A stretch of DNA of 64,000 nucleotides. Origin: an uncultured Bacteroidales bacterium. GTDB lineage: Bacteria; Bacteroidota; Bacteroidia; Bacteroidales; P3. The DNA lies in contig CALUNB010000003.1 of NCBI GenBank assembly GCA_944321885.1, positions 1-64,000 on the forward strand. Direction: 5' to 3'. A model generated the notes under the pieces. It saw only the letters and a program-made list of their open reading frames with translations, made no database searches and was not told the DNA's origin. Below, one piece after another: positions 6,597-16,195 of the stretch (position 1 is the first letter of the stretch; every line of letters begins with the position of its first letter). A program made the position numbers and the translations under genes.

Positions 6597-8564
6597 CTAC
6601 AATTCCAAATCCAGATTCAAAGAATCCCTGAAATTTTTCAGCTCCGGATTGTTCCTTTGCATTTCCTGGAACTTTTCCAAAGGCGTATAAATAGTCTTTG
6701 TAGGTTCCATACTTTCATCCACATTGACGACAAAGTGAATGGAATGGTTCTGCAACTCCTTACGCAAAAAGTCCAAAATTTCCTTCTCTTTGTTTCCTGC
6801 CACCAAATCGTCCGCCGCAAAGCGGTTCGGGACAGACAAGCTCACAGCATGGTTCTCTTTCAAGCGGGGTTGAGCCTTGGCCAATATGCTATACAAGCTG
6901 GGTTGCTCTTTTTCTATCGAAGCCATGTAACGCGACCATGCCGCTTCAAGCTGTTCCTGGGTAAACGGAGTTTCCTTTCCTTCCAAGACCGCCACACTGG
7001 GTGTCGTCGGGACAGGAGATACCCCTCCCGCAAGTGAAGCCTTGCTGCGCAAGCCCGCCCCTGGACGCAAAACACTGGGAATATTTTCCACGGACATTGT
7101 GTTCCCAGCCTTATCCGCCCCGGTGTTTTGGCCTCCATTCCGGAGAGGAAGCGGAGCAGAAGGGACAGAAGGGACTGTAGGACTCACAACAGGAACGGCC
7201 TGGGGATGAGCAGCGGCTTGCGGAATCGTATTGGGAACAAGCGGATTCCCTCCCCTCTGCGGTCGAGACTGGACAGTGGCTTGTCCGACGGGAGTTTCCT
7301 GTCTCGAAGAAACGATAGGTGGAACCTGCGGGGAAGGCGAAGCCTGTACCATCCGGGGGAACGTTCCTGAAATAGGGCTTTGCCCGGCAGGCTGGTCAGG
7401 CCCGGCCTGACCGGCGGACTCCCCCTGGCCGGAGACCTGAGCCTCCTCCCTCGTACCGCCCATGGAGGAGGGCGCAAACAAACGAACTAATTGCAACAAC
7501 AGGATTTCCACTAACAAACGCTTGCTACTGCTATTCCTGTACTGTAAATCACATTGGTTGCACAATTCCAAAGCTTGCAACAAAAGCCCTATCGGGCACC
7601 GGACGGATTGTTCCCTGTAACGGGCCTGCAAATGCCCGGACGCTTCCATCAAAGGTATGGTCCGTTCGTCTTGCATCAACAAAAGCGAACGGAAATGAGA
7701 GCTCAAACCGTTCACAAACAACTGTCCGTCAAAGCCATTCTCCAAAATCCGGTTGAAGAGGTCCAAACTTGCCGGGACATTACCTTCCAGAAAATAACCC
7801 GCCATCTCGAAATAGGTCTCGTAATCCAAGATATTGAGCATGGAGATGACCTGCTGGTACGAAATGCTGTTCCCGGAAAAACTCACAATTTGGTCGAACA
7901 TCGAAAGAGCATCACGCAAACCGCCATCAGCTTTCTGGGCAATCACGCGCAAAGCCTCTTCCTCGTACGAAAACCCCTCCTTCCCACAGATATACGCCAG
8001 ATGCTTGACAATATCATCCACCCCAATCCGTTTGAATTCAAAAATCTGGCATCGGCTCAAAATGGTCGGGATGATTTTGTTCTTCTCTGTGGTGGCCAAG
8101 ATGAATTTCGCATAAGCCGGTGGTTCCTCCAAGGTTTTGAGAAATGTATTGAAAGCCTCCGTGGTCAGCATATGTACTTCGTCGATGATATACACCTTGT
8201 ACTTGCCTACTTGGGGAGGAATCCGGACATGTTCGATCAAGGATCGCATCGAGTCCACCGTCCGGTTGGAAGCCGCATCCAGTTCGTATATATTCTGGGA
8301 GGCGTTGTTCAAAAAACCCCGGCAGGATTCGCAAGTCCCGCAAGGTTCCATATCAGGTCCTAAATTGGTACAATTGATGGTCCTTGCCAAAATACGGGCA
8401 CAAGTCGTTTTCCCTACGCCACGAGGACCGCAAAACAAAAACGACTGGGCCAGATGCCCGTTCTTGATTGCATTCTTCAGTGTCGTCGTGATAGCTTCCT
8501 GACCCACCACCGATTCAAACGTATCCGGCCTGTATTTCCGGGCCGAAACCACAAAATCTTCCAT
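6597..8564 (-). CDS. dnaX: DNA polymerase III subunit gamma/tau
   Basis: This 655-residue clamp-loader ATPase has Walker A GPRGVGKT at residues 46-53, zinc-binding Cys 65, 75, 78 and 81, the DEVHML Walker B and an SRC sensor (LSRCQIF). A Pro/Gln/Ser-rich linker runs from about 380 to 520, and a C-terminal domain that would bind polymerase alpha follows. I place the start at the ATG for MEDFVVSARKYRP, not the upstream frame extension. The N-terminus matches family members and a GAAAAGAAAC leader precedes it. No slippery A-run for a gamma-producing frameshift is evident. A possible -7 box (TATCTTCG, plus 8657-8664) lies about 95 bp upstream. Confidence 0.95.
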   Translation of the reverse strand: MEDFVVSARKYRPDTFESVVGQEAITTTLKNAIKNGHLAQSFLFCGPRGVGKTTCARILARTINCTNLGPDMEPCGTCESCRGFLNNASQNIYELDAASNRTVDSMRSLIEHVRIPPQVGKYKVYIIDEVHMLTTEAFNTFLKTLEEPPAYAKFILATTEKNKIIPTILSRCQIFEFKRIGVDDIVKHLAYICGKEGFSYEEEALRVIAQKADGGLRDALSMFDQIVSFSGNSISYQQVISMLNILDYETYFEMAGYFLEGNVPASLDLFNRILENGFDGQLFVNGLSSHFRSLLLMQDERTIPLMEASGHLQARYREQSVRCPIGLLLQALELCNQCDLQYRNSSSKRLLVEILLLQLVRLFAPSSMGGTREEAQVSGQGESAGQAGPDQPAGQSPISGTFPRMVQASPSPQVPPIVSSRQETPVGQATVQSRPQRGGNPLVPNTIPQAAAHPQAVPVVSPTVPSVPSAPLPLRNGGQNTGADKAGNTMSVENIPSVLRPGAGLRSKASLAGGVSPVPTTPSVAVLEGKETPFTQEQLEAAWSRYMASIEKEQPSLYSILAKAQPRLKENHAVSLSVPNRFAADDLVAGNKEKEILDFLRKELQNHSIHFVVNVDESMEPTKTIYTPLEKFQEMQRNNPELKNFRDSLNLDLEL

Positions 8565-8924
8565 CTGTTTCTTTTCCAATCTACGTCTATTCGCATTCCT
8601 TATGGAACAGACTGTTGAACATTTGTCTTTGTCCGGACTTGTTGCTTCCGGGCGAACGAAGATACAAAAGATATTCAATCCGTATTGGAGAAGCCGTTTC
8701 TACGGAACATCCCTGGATGTTTCCAATGCCATCTTTATCAAGGTTTCCGGCAAGCCTTAGGCCGAAGCACGTTTTCCCTTGACAAGGGAGACATCCAACA
8801 TACCAGGAAAAACAATTTCAACACATAAAACAGCCTGGCACCGGACTCCATGAAAAATCCTGAGGAAAACCGGTCCAAGAGCCGGAGCATTCATGCGGTG
8901 CGCATGATAGAATGGGTTCACCCC
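8565..8924. other. intergenic region between dnaX and comM
   Basis: No gene is supported in these 360 bases. The only regulatory hint is a minus-strand TATCTTCG at 8657-8664, possibly for dnaX, without a well-placed TTG. An imperfect inverted repeat (CATTC-ATGCG with CGCAT-GATA-GAATG near 8890-8920) lies just beyond the comM stop codon and lacks a T run. Confidence 0.5.
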
Positions 8925-10472
8925 TCAACGTTTTCCCCAATCCGCCTTGTCCACACAACGATATTGCAAAGCCTCTGCCACATGATCGGGTTGGATATCG
9001 GCAACCGCATCCATGTCGGCAATTGTCCGGGCCACCTTGAGTATCCGATGATAGGTTCGCGCAGACATTCCGTAATGAGACATGGCGTCCTTGAGCAAAA
9101 CTGCCGCATCCTTCCCTAAACGACAGTAACGGTTGATATGCCGGGATTGCATCTGGGCATTGCAAAAAAGCTTCGTACCGGAAAAACGCTCCAACTGCAA
9201 TTTCCGGGCAGCCATGACTCTTTTCCGGATGGAAGCACTCGTTTCCGCAACCCCCTCCGAAGCCAAATCCTGGTATGGTACAGGCAAAACCTGCACATGC
9301 AAATCCATCCGGTCCAAAAGCGGTCCGGAAATCTTGCTCAAATACCGGCTGATATCCGAAGGCTTGCAAGTACACTCTTTATCCGGGGAATTATAATAAC
9401 CACAAGGGCAAGGATTCATGGATGCCACTAACATGAAACCGGCGGGATATTCCACCCTCATCTTGGCCCTGCAAATACTGATTTTCCGATCCTCAAGCGG
9501 TTGCCGCAAGACTTCCAAGGTGGAACGAGTGAATTCCGGCAATTCATCCAAGAACAAGACCCCGTTATGGGCCAACGAAATCTCACCAGGTTGGGGATAG
9601 CTTCCTCCTCCGACCAAAGCTGCGTAACTGACGGTATGATGCGGGTCCCGGAAAGGCCTGGTTTCGACCAAACGTCGATGTGCCACCATTTTCCCGGCAA
9701 CCGAATAAATCTTGGTCGTTTCCAAGGCTTCGTCCAAAGTCAACGGAGGCAAAATGCCAGCCAACCGCCGTGCCAACATGGTCTTCCCTGACCCTGGAGG
9801 ACCCACCAGCAAAATGTTGTGCCCGCCGGCAGCCGTTATTTCCAAGGCCCTTTTGCAAAAGCTTTGTCCCTTCACTTCGGAAAAATCCGGTTCCTCCACG
9901 GATAGTCCGGCATGGAAGGACAAAGGTTCCTGCTCAAAAGGTTCCAATTTGACTTTTCCTCGGAAAAAATCGACGACTTGCCGCAAATTCTCCACTCCAT
10001 AAACCGGCAATTTTTCCACCAAAGCGGCTTCCGGAGCATTTTGGGCGGGAAGTATGAAGCCTGCAAAACCTTGCTTGCCAGCCTCAAGAGCCAAAGGCAA
10101 AACTCCTTTCAAAGGTTGCAGACGACCATCCAAAGACAATTCACCCATGAGCATATACCTTTGCAGACAAGGGGAACCCGGTTTTTCCTCAATCTGCCCG
10201 GAAGCGGCCAATATGCCCATAGCCAAGGTCAAATCATAGGCAGAACCTTCCTTTTTCAAATCCGCCGGAGCCATGTTTATGACAATCCTCCGGATAGGAA
10301 TCTTATAACCACAGTGCCGCAATGCCGTCGCTATCCGGTAATGGCTTTCCTTGACCGCGCTGTCCGGCAATCCCACCAACATGAAATTCACGCCGGAATC
10401 CATGCTGGTCTCCACCCGGATGGTCAGAGCATCGATTCCGACCAAAGCTCCTCCATAGGTCTTTGCTATCAT
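8925..10472 (-). CDS. comM: YifB/ComM-family AAA+ ATPase (Mg-chelatase-like)
   Basis: This 515-residue protein has the family order: an N-terminal Lon-protease-like domain (VGLPDSAVKES, about residues 34-45), a Mg-chelatase-type AAA+ core with Walker A GPPGSGKT near 220, the FRDPHHTVS motif, FLDELPEF Walker B, and a CPCG(Y) zinc-like motif before the C-terminal domain. ComM homologues are hexameric helicases that promote branch migration during integration of transforming DNA, but many carriers are not known to be competent. The start ATG is immediately preceded by a small hairpin (10473-10499). The gene follows psd at 96 bp on the same strand. Confidence 0.93.
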   Translation of the reverse strand: MIAKTYGGALVGIDALTIRVETSMDSGVNFMLVGLPDSAVKESHYRIATALRHCGYKIPIRRIVINMAPADLKKEGSAYDLTLAMGILAASGQIEEKPGSPCLQRYMLMGELSLDGRLQPLKGVLPLALEAGKQGFAGFILPAQNAPEAALVEKLPVYGVENLRQVVDFFRGKVKLEPFEQEPLSFHAGLSVEEPDFSEVKGQSFCKRALEITAAGGHNILLVGPPGSGKTMLARRLAGILPPLTLDEALETTKIYSVAGKMVAHRRLVETRPFRDPHHTVSYAALVGGGSYPQPGEISLAHNGVLFLDELPEFTRSTLEVLRQPLEDRKISICRAKMRVEYPAGFMLVASMNPCPCGYYNSPDKECTCKPSDISRYLSKISGPLLDRMDLHVQVLPVPYQDLASEGVAETSASIRKRVMAARKLQLERFSGTKLFCNAQMQSRHINRYCRLGKDAAVLLKDAMSHYGMSARTYHRILKVARTIADMDAVADIQPDHVAEALQYRCVDKADWGKR

Positions 10473-10499
10473 AAGTGTCTTTTACCAATAAAAACACTT
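10473..10499 (-). promoter_or_regulatory. hairpin touching the comM start codon
   Basis: AAGTGT (10473-10478) pairs with ACACTT (10494-10499), with a further TTTT/AAAA helix inside after one unpaired base. It ends directly at the comM ATG and could mask the ribosome site or serve as a protein-binding palindrome. It is A/T-rich, so chance cannot be excluded. Confidence 0.35.
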
Positions 10500-10568
10500 A
10501 TTTCCGGATTTATCGGAGAACAGGACTACAAAGAAATCATACCCAATAAAATAAATATGGAAAACCTC

Positions 10569-11240
10569 TCAAGACGTAATTTCCCCCAAGATATCGATAC
10601 CACTTCGTACTTTTTGCCCTATTTCCACATTCACCCTGGTACCCAAAGGGAAAAACACATCCACCCTTGACCCGAATTTGATGAACCCTAGTTCCTCAAT
10701 CGCGTCCACCTCGTCTCCGACATTGGCGTAAGAAACGATTCTCCGGGCCACAGCCCCGGCTATCTGCCGGACCAGCACATCCACCCCTGTTTCCGTCCGG
10801 ATGACCACCGTGTTATGCTCGTTTGAAATTGAAGATTTTTCATGCCATGCGACCAAGAACTTGCCCGGATGGTAACAGCTGTAAACAATCCGTCCTCCAA
10901 TGGGGTAACGGTTAACATGGACATTGGTCGCTGACATGAAAATGGATATCCTTTCACATGTATCCTTGAAATATTCCGGTTCCTCCATCACCGAAATATC
11001 CACAACGGTCCCGTCCGCCGGCGCGAGAATGGAACATCCGTCCACATCCGGATACGTCCTGTGGGGAATACGGAAAAAAGAGACCACGACCACCCACAAA
11101 CAAAAGCACCCAATCAAAAGAAGCCAAAGGAACCACCTGCCCGATCCGGACAACAAGACAACCAAGGCAATCAAAATCAACAGAAGGCTAACCCAGGCGA
11201 TACTGGGTCCCCCCTCCCTATGTATAGAATACTTAAGCAC
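10569..11240 (-). CDS. psd: phosphatidylserine decarboxylase proenzyme
   Basis: This 223-residue membrane-associated enzyme converts phosphatidylserine to phosphatidylethanolamine. Two hydrophobic segments fill about residues 14-52. APADGT (near 73) and HVNRYPI (about 107) are family motifs. The self-cleavage site is FGS in GFIKFGSRVDVF (near 190), where the Ser becomes the pyruvoyl group; FGS is a variant of the LGST of E. coli Psd. The short form is typical of Bacteroidota. The start is GTG, preceded by GAAGGAAAG, 11 bp after cdsA. With cdsA it gives two steps of phospholipid synthesis; pssA is not in the window. Confidence 0.93.
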   Translation of the reverse strand: MLKYSIHREGGPSIAWVSLLLILIALVVLLSGSGRWFLWLLLIGCFCLWVVVVSFFRIPHRTYPDVDGCSILAPADGTVVDISVMEEPEYFKDTCERISIFMSATNVHVNRYPIGGRIVYSCYHPGKFLVAWHEKSSISNEHNTVVIRTETGVDVLVRQIAGAVARRIVSYANVGDEVDAIEELGFIKFGSRVDVFFPLGTRVNVEIGQKVRSGIDILGEITS

Positions 11241-11251
11241 TTTCCTTCAAG

Positions 11252-12103
11252 TTAAATCATACTGGCAAGCTGCCAGAAGGATACCGCCACAGGTGCGGCA
11301 ACCAATACACTATCGAAACGGTCCAAGACACCTCCATGCCCCGGAAGTATCGTCCCGGAATCCTTGACCCCGGCTTCCCGCTTTATTTTTGACTCCACCA
11401 GGTCACCCAGCATGCCGCAAAGGACAAGCAAGACCGACATGCCCATCCACAAGCCCAAAGGTGTCTTTTCCAAGACAAAAATGCCCCAAAGCAGGCCGGC
11501 CGACATGGCAAACAAAAAACCACCCGCCGCCCCTTCCCAAGTCTTGGACGGAGAAAGACGTTCGCACAACTTATGACGCCCCAGCATCGAACCAACCAGA
11601 TAGGCAAAAACATCACCGGCCCATATCAACAGGAAAAAACCCATCAGCACGTGGGGACCATCTTCGTGGAAAGAGCCCGACAGCGCATTCAGCAATGCCA
11701 GGGAAACACCTATGTACAAAACCCCGCCAAGAAGCAAACCGATTCTCAACCAAACTTTCCCATGCTTGGCATCCTCCCTTTGGAAAATAGTAGAAACAAA
11801 CAAGGCCGCCACGACCAAGACAATACCCCAAGAGAGGACGCTTGGCCAAACCGGATCCAGAAATCCTCCCTTGGCATACAAACATGAGACAACATCCGCA
11901 TAAGCGAGATTTCCCAAAAGAAACAGCCAAAACGGGGAGATTCCATATCCTAATCTTTTACACAGGCCCTGCCATTCATGCAAGCCTATGTTCATCACCA
12001 CGGCAAACAAGCACACCACGTATCCACCCCCTGCATAAACAGCCAGGACGGTCAATAAAACGACAAAGCTGCCCGTCAATGCCCTTTTCATCAAATCCCT
12101 CAT
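11252..12103 (-). CDS. cdsA: phosphatidate cytidylyltransferase (CDP-diacylglycerol synthase)
   Basis: CdsA (283 residues, about eight membrane segments) makes CDP-diacylglycerol from phosphatidate and CTP at the inner membrane. The C-terminal family signature is present: SPSKTWEGAAGG, then GDLVESKIKREAGVKDSG and PGHGGVLDRFDS, which holds the metal-binding acidic residues. It sits 8 bp after the LUD-domain gene and 11 bp before psd, so it is co-transcribed with both. Confidence 0.95.
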   Translation of the reverse strand: MRDLMKRALTGSFVVLLTVLAVYAGGGYVVCLFAVVMNIGLHEWQGLCKRLGYGISPFWLFLLGNLAYADVVSCLYAKGGFLDPVWPSVLSWGIVLVVAALFVSTIFQREDAKHGKVWLRIGLLLGGVLYIGVSLALLNALSGSFHEDGPHVLMGFFLLIWAGDVFAYLVGSMLGRHKLCERLSPSKTWEGAAGGFLFAMSAGLLWGIFVLEKTPLGLWMGMSVLLVLCGMLGDLVESKIKREAGVKDSGTILPGHGGVLDRFDSVLVAAPVAVSFWQLASMI

Positions 12104-12111
12104 AGCTTTCC

Positions 12112-12744
12112 TTACGGTATATCGTCAATCAGGAACAAATAAACTTTCTCCGGTCCCCATGCGGGTATCGAAATGCCATCGATATCCCGGAAACGGGACA
12201 AACCCGTCCAAATCGAAACCATCGACGCCCCCGGATTTTTCCGGATTGTTTTCATGGCGGTATGCAAATCCGGGACAACTTGGTCCACCGTGGCAAAAAA
12301 AAGCAAGGTTTCCGCTTGGGCGAACATCTTCCTGCCACCCGGTCTGCTATCGAAAACGATGCTTCCTCCTCCCGCGACCAAAGCCCGGCAGGCACTGCAT
12401 CCGACCTTCTTCAAAACAGCATCCACCGGTTTGCAAACGTATTCCACACAAGCTGCATCCAACAAAGCCTGGACATCCCCATCCCCGCAATACAGTTGAC
12501 CTTCCCAATGGTTCCTGGCAATGAGTCCTTGCAAGGAGTCCAATGTCGTGGCGGCATCTTCACAATAAATCAAATTACCACCTCCCGCCACGAAATTTTC
12601 CGCAAATACCACAACCATATCCCCTTCAGGCTCCGGATACACGGAACTTTCCAAATCCACCGTCGTCGGAACACCGACCGGGACGGCAACCAAAGCATCC
12701 CTTATCCGTTTCAGTATGTTTTCTTTCGGCGTTGTCGCATCCAT
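12112..12744 (-). CDS. LUD-domain (LutC/YkgG-like) protein
   Basis: This 210-residue protein matches the LUD domain, found in LutC and in the C-terminal parts of lactate-utilisation proteins. Recognisable parts are the central VGCSACRALVAGGGSIVF strand pair and the C-terminal TGLSRFRDIDG...GPEKVYLFLIDD. There are no lutA or lutB genes nearby, and no Fe-S motif. Wedging between ftsH (6 bp) and cdsA (8 bp) is, to my knowledge, a conserved arrangement in Bacteroidota, which argues for a housekeeping role rather than lactate use. The activity is unknown. Confidence 0.75.
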   Translation of the reverse strand: MDATTPKENILKRIRDALVAVPVGVPTTVDLESSVYPEPEGDMVVVFAENFVAGGGNLIYCEDAATTLDSLQGLIARNHWEGQLYCGDGDVQALLDAACVEYVCKPVDAVLKKVGCSACRALVAGGGSIVFDSRPGGRKMFAQAETLLFFATVDQVVPDLHTAMKTIRKNPGASMVSIWTGLSRFRDIDGISIPAWGPEKVYLFLIDDIP

Positions 12745-12750
12745 CCTTGG

Positions 12751-14877
12751 CTATTTTTCCGGAATCGAAGCCCCATCCTCCGGTCGGGACAGGATTTCCG
12801 CTTCTGATGACTTTTCATCCACAGATTCCGGGCTTGCCTCCGCCTCTTTCCCTTCTTCAGGGGCCTTTGCCTCTTCTTCAAAAGGCCGGGGGCCGAAGAC
12901 TTCCACCAAATCCTCACGGAACATCACCTCCTTGTCCATCAACAAAGCGGCCAACTTGTCCAGCTTCTCCCGGTTCACACGCAAGATTTCCTTGGCTTCC
13001 GCATAGGCCTCTTCTATCATCTTCCGCACTTCGCTATCGATGATTTCCGAAGTCTTTTCACTATAAGGTTTCCCGAAAGAGTACTCCTGTTCCCCGGTGG
13101 AATCGTAATAGCTCAAAGTCCCCACTTCCTTGTTCATCCCATAATATGCCACCATCGCATATGCCTGCTTGGTCACTTTTTCCAAATCGTTCAAGGCGCC
13201 GGTGGAAATCTTCCCGAACACGACTTCCTCGGCGGCCCTTCCGCCCAAAGTCGCCACCATTTCATCGTGCATTTGCTCCACGGTCGTGATTTGACGCTCT
13301 TCCGGCAAGTACCATGCCGCACCCAAGGATTTGCCCCGGGGTACAATCGTCACCTTCACCAAAGGATTGGCGTAACGCAGCATCCAGCTCACGGCCGCAT
13401 GCCCCGACTCATGATAAGCGATGACTTTCTTTTCCTGGGGGGAGATAATCTTGTTCCGGCGTTCCAGCCCCCCCACGATACGGTCGATGGCATCCAGGAA
13501 ATCTTTCATTTCCACCTCTTTCTTGTTCCTCCGGGCCGCAATCAAAGCCGACTCGTTGCAGACATTGGCAATATCGGCACCCGAAAATCCGGGTGTCTGT
13601 TTGGCCAAAAATACCACATCCACATCCTTGGCAAGTTTCAAAGGTTTCAAATGCACGTTGAAAATAGCCTTGCGTTCCTCCATTTCCGGCAAATCCACAC
13701 TGATTTGGCGGTCGAAACGCCCGGCACGCAACAAGGCTTTGTCGAGGATTTCCGCCCGGTTGGTCGCCGCCAGGATGATGACCCCGCTATTGCTCCCGAA
13801 ACCATCCATCTCCGTCAATAGCTGGTTCAAGGTGTTCTCCCGCTCGTCATTGGCCCCGGTGAAAGCATTCTTCCCCCGCGCACGCCCGATGGCATCGATT
13901 TCGTCAATAAAGATGATGCAAGGCGCTTTCTCCTTCGCGTTCCGGAACAAATCCCGCACCCGGGAAGCTCCTACACCAACGAACATTTCCACGAAATCGG
14001 AACCTGACATGGAAAAGAAAGGCACCTGGGCCTCCCCGGCCACGGCTTTGGCCAGCAAGGTTTTTCCTGTACCCGGAGGCCCTACCAACAAAGCCCCCTT
14101 GGGAATCTTCCCTCCCAAACTCGTGTAACGCTTGGGATGCTTGAGGAAGTCCACGATTTCCATCACTTCCTCCTTGGCTTCGTCCAAACCGGCCACATCC
14201 TTGAAAGTGACGTTCACCCTCGTATCCTTGTCGTAAAGTTGGGCCTTCGATTTCCCGAAGCTGAAAACCGAATTGCCACCGCCCCCCCCCATGGGACCAC
14301 GGTTGAACATCCGGAAGAGGAATACCATCATCAGAATCGAAAACAGTATCCACAACAGCATCGAAAAACCGCCGTCTTCCCAAAAACTCTTCCGGGTCAC
14401 TGGAACCGGTTCCACAACGGGAGCTTCCATTATCTGCTCCTTTACCCTCGGACTTTTGCCAACGGTATCGGCCAGCTTGGCCTCCCATTGGGCGGCTTCC
14501 AGGTTTTCCTGGAACTTTTCCAAGGTCAAAAACTTGTAAACATAAAAACTGCTGTTGCTTTTCCCATCGGGATTCCGCAATTTTTCATATTCAGGTTTCG
14601 TGTAAAGGCTTTCCGTCTTGATATGGATTTCGGCAAAAGAATTGTTGACCACCAATATCTTGGACACATCCTTCTGCTGAATCATCTTTTTCACCTCGTA
14701 CCAGGTGGTATCAAAACTCCGGCTCCCGCCAAATCCTCCCGCAGAGAACTGCACGTACAGGAAAACGAGCAAGAGCGCTCCATAAATCCAATATATATTG
14801 AACCTATGCTTCTTCTTGCCTCCTCTTTGCATCTGCGGCCGCCGTGGCGGTTGCTGGTTCTGCTGTTGTCTCTCCAT
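12751..14877 (-). CDS. ftsH: ATP-dependent zinc metalloprotease FtsH
   Basis: This 708-residue membrane AAA+ protease degrades misassembled membrane proteins and regulatory substrates. It has a basic Gln-rich N-terminus, a first membrane segment (about 29-49), a periplasmic region, and a second membrane segment (about 172-190). The AAA domain carries Walker A GPPGTGKT (266-273), FIDEIDA Walker B and the SRH region. The M41 protease has HESGH at 489-493 and the downstream Asp region. An acidic, disordered tail ends the protein. I use the ATG at 14877, which overlaps the rsfS stop by one base; a TTG lies one codon earlier. Confidence 0.97.
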   Translation of the reverse strand: MERQQQNQQPPRRPQMQRGGKKKHRFNIYWIYGALLLVFLYVQFSAGGFGGSRSFDTTWYEVKKMIQQKDVSKILVVNNSFAEIHIKTESLYTKPEYEKLRNPDGKSNSSFYVYKFLTLEKFQENLEAAQWEAKLADTVGKSPRVKEQIMEAPVVEPVPVTRKSFWEDGGFSMLLWILFSILMMVFLFRMFNRGPMGGGGGNSVFSFGKSKAQLYDKDTRVNVTFKDVAGLDEAKEEVMEIVDFLKHPKRYTSLGGKIPKGALLVGPPGTGKTLLAKAVAGEAQVPFFSMSGSDFVEMFVGVGASRVRDLFRNAKEKAPCIIFIDEIDAIGRARGKNAFTGANDERENTLNQLLTEMDGFGSNSGVIILAATNRAEILDKALLRAGRFDRQISVDLPEMEERKAIFNVHLKPLKLAKDVDVVFLAKQTPGFSGADIANVCNESALIAARRNKKEVEMKDFLDAIDRIVGGLERRNKIISPQEKKVIAYHESGHAAVSWMLRYANPLVKVTIVPRGKSLGAAWYLPEERQITTVEQMHDEMVATLGGRAAEEVVFGKISTGALNDLEKVTKQAYAMVAYYGMNKEVGTLSYYDSTGEQEYSFGKPYSEKTSEIIDSEVRKMIEEAYAEAKEILRVNREKLDKLAALLMDKEVMFREDLVEVFGPRPFEEEAKAPEEGKEAEASPESVDEKSSEAEILSRPEDGASIPEK

Positions 14878-15287
14878 CAAATTTGTTCCTTGTCGTTATA
14901 TTCCTGCCTCCGGGCATCCCCCCACAATTCTTCCAAACGGTAATGCCGGCGGACTTCCTCCAAAAACACATGGGCTACGACACCGCCATAGTCCAAAAGA
15001 ACCCACTCGGCATGGGAATAACCTTCCACATGCAAAGCTTGCAAGCCGAAACGGACATACAAGGTTTCTTCTATCGCATCGGCTATCGCCCTCACCTGAG
15101 GTGCCGAAGAAGCATCGCACACCACGAAAAAATCGAAAGAAGCCCCCTGCACATGCCGCAAATCCAAGCCTACTACCCTCTCTCCTTTCTTCTCCAACAT
15201 GGCATCGACCATGGCTTCCACGACCGACTCGTCAGTCCCGGACCTCCTCCGGGCGACAAACCGTCCATCCTTTCCCCTCAGCGCCAT
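14877..15287 (-). CDS. rsfS: ribosome silencing factor RsfS
   Basis: RsfS (136 residues here) binds ribosomal protein L14 and blocks subunit joining when nutrients are low. The diagnostic C-terminal block is present: WVLLDYGGVVAHVF and RRHYRLEELWGDA. The N-terminus has about 16 more residues than usual (Arg-rich, MALRGKDGR), so the true start could be further in; an ATG for MVDAMLEKKG lies 25 codons downstream. As annotated, its first 10 bases overlap the end of rmlD. It is directly coupled to ftsH. Confidence 0.92.
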   Translation of the reverse strand: MALRGKDGRFVARRRSGTDESVVEAMVDAMLEKKGERVVGLDLRHVQGASFDFFVVCDASSAPQVRAIADAIEETLYVRFGLQALHVEGYSHAEWVLLDYGGVVAHVFLEEVRRHYRLEELWGDARRQEYNDKEQI

Positions 15288-16195
15288 GACTCTTTCGAAT
15301 TTGGTTCATTCATTCCCTTGAGCTCGTCCAACATCTTCTGCAAGGAATCGTCCCACAAAGGGATATCCAAGCCGAACTCTTCTTTTATCTTGCTCTTGTC
15401 CAACACACTGTAAGCCGGTCTCCGGCAAGAGGCAGGGTATTCGTCGCTGCTTATCGGCATCACCTGGCAAGTCTTGCCCGCCATCTGCATGATAGCCGAA
15501 GCGAACTCATACCAAGTACACTCCCCTTCATTCGTGTAATGGTAGATTTCCAACCCATGGCGGGTCTTGAAATCGCATTTTTGCATGATGCTCAAAATCG
15601 CCCGGGCCAAATCTTCGGCCCAGGTGGGAGTCCCATGCTGGTCGGCCACCACGGAAATTTGTTCCCGTTCCGCCCCCAAACGCAACATGGTCTTGACAAA
15701 ATTGTGTCCGAAAGCGGAATACAGCCAAGCCGTCCGTATCACCATACCATCCACACCTTTCTCCCGCATCTTTTCCTCCCCTTCCCATTTGGACTGCCCG
15801 TAAACGCCTGTGGGATTTACAGCATCACTTTCTTTATAAGGGATGCTGCCTCTTCCGTCAAAAACGTAATCCGTCGACACATGGATCATGTATGCCCCTT
15901 CCTCCACGCAACATTCCGCCAGGATGGCCACCCCGTCGCGATTCACGGCAAAAGCCGCATCCGCATCCGACTCGGCCTTGTCCACCGCCGTGTACGCGGC
16001 ACAATTGACCACCACGTCGATATGGTTCGTCTTGAAATAATGGTGCACATCCGCCCGGTTGCAGATATCCAAGACATCGATATCCACAAACAGGAAGCGG
16101 CCCACATGACAATCCCCCTTCCTGACGAGCTTCCGCAATTCCGTTCCCAATTGCCCGTCGCTTCCCGTAATCAACACGGTCAATCTATCTGCCAT
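15278..16195 (-). CDS. rmlD: dTDP-4-dehydrorhamnose reductase
   Basis: This 305-residue SDR enzyme performs the last step to dTDP-L-rhamnose. It has GSDGQLG near residue 11, the catalytic YGQSK (Tyr/Lys, about 130), STDYVFDG and the C-terminal RRPAYSVLD signature. I start at [11 protein letters not shown] rather than ten codons earlier, because the Rossmann strand then begins normally. It overlaps the decarboxylase gene by 11 bases. The genes for the earlier rhamnose steps (rmlA, rmlB, rmlC) are absent from the window, so either they lie elsewhere or the substrate differs. Confidence 0.9.
   Translation of the reverse strand: MADRLTVLITGSDGQLGTELRKLVRKGDCHVGRFLFVDIDVLDICNRADVHHYFKTNHIDVVVNCAAYTAVDKAESDADAAFAVNRDGVAILAECCVEEGAYMIHVSTDYVFDGRGSIPYKESDAVNPTGVYGQSKWEGEEKMREKGVDGMVIRTAWLYSAFGHNFVKTMLRLGAEREQISVVADQHGTPTWAEDLARAILSIMQKCDFKTRHGLEIYHYTNEGECTWYEFASAIMQMAGKTCQVMPISSDEYPASCRRPAYSVLDKSKIKEEFGLDIPLWDDSLQKMLDELKGMNEPNSKESWR

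Noticed and set aside
8880-8935. A tRNA-like GGTTCA segment in the dnaX-comM spacer
   Set aside because: No cloverleaf arms could be paired around it. I found no tRNA anywhere in the window.
12751-12900. The acidic, Ser/Glu-rich FtsH tail as a possible frameshift artefact
   Set aside because: The frame is continuous to the stop, with the LUD gene starting 6 bp later. Charged disordered tails are common in FtsH.
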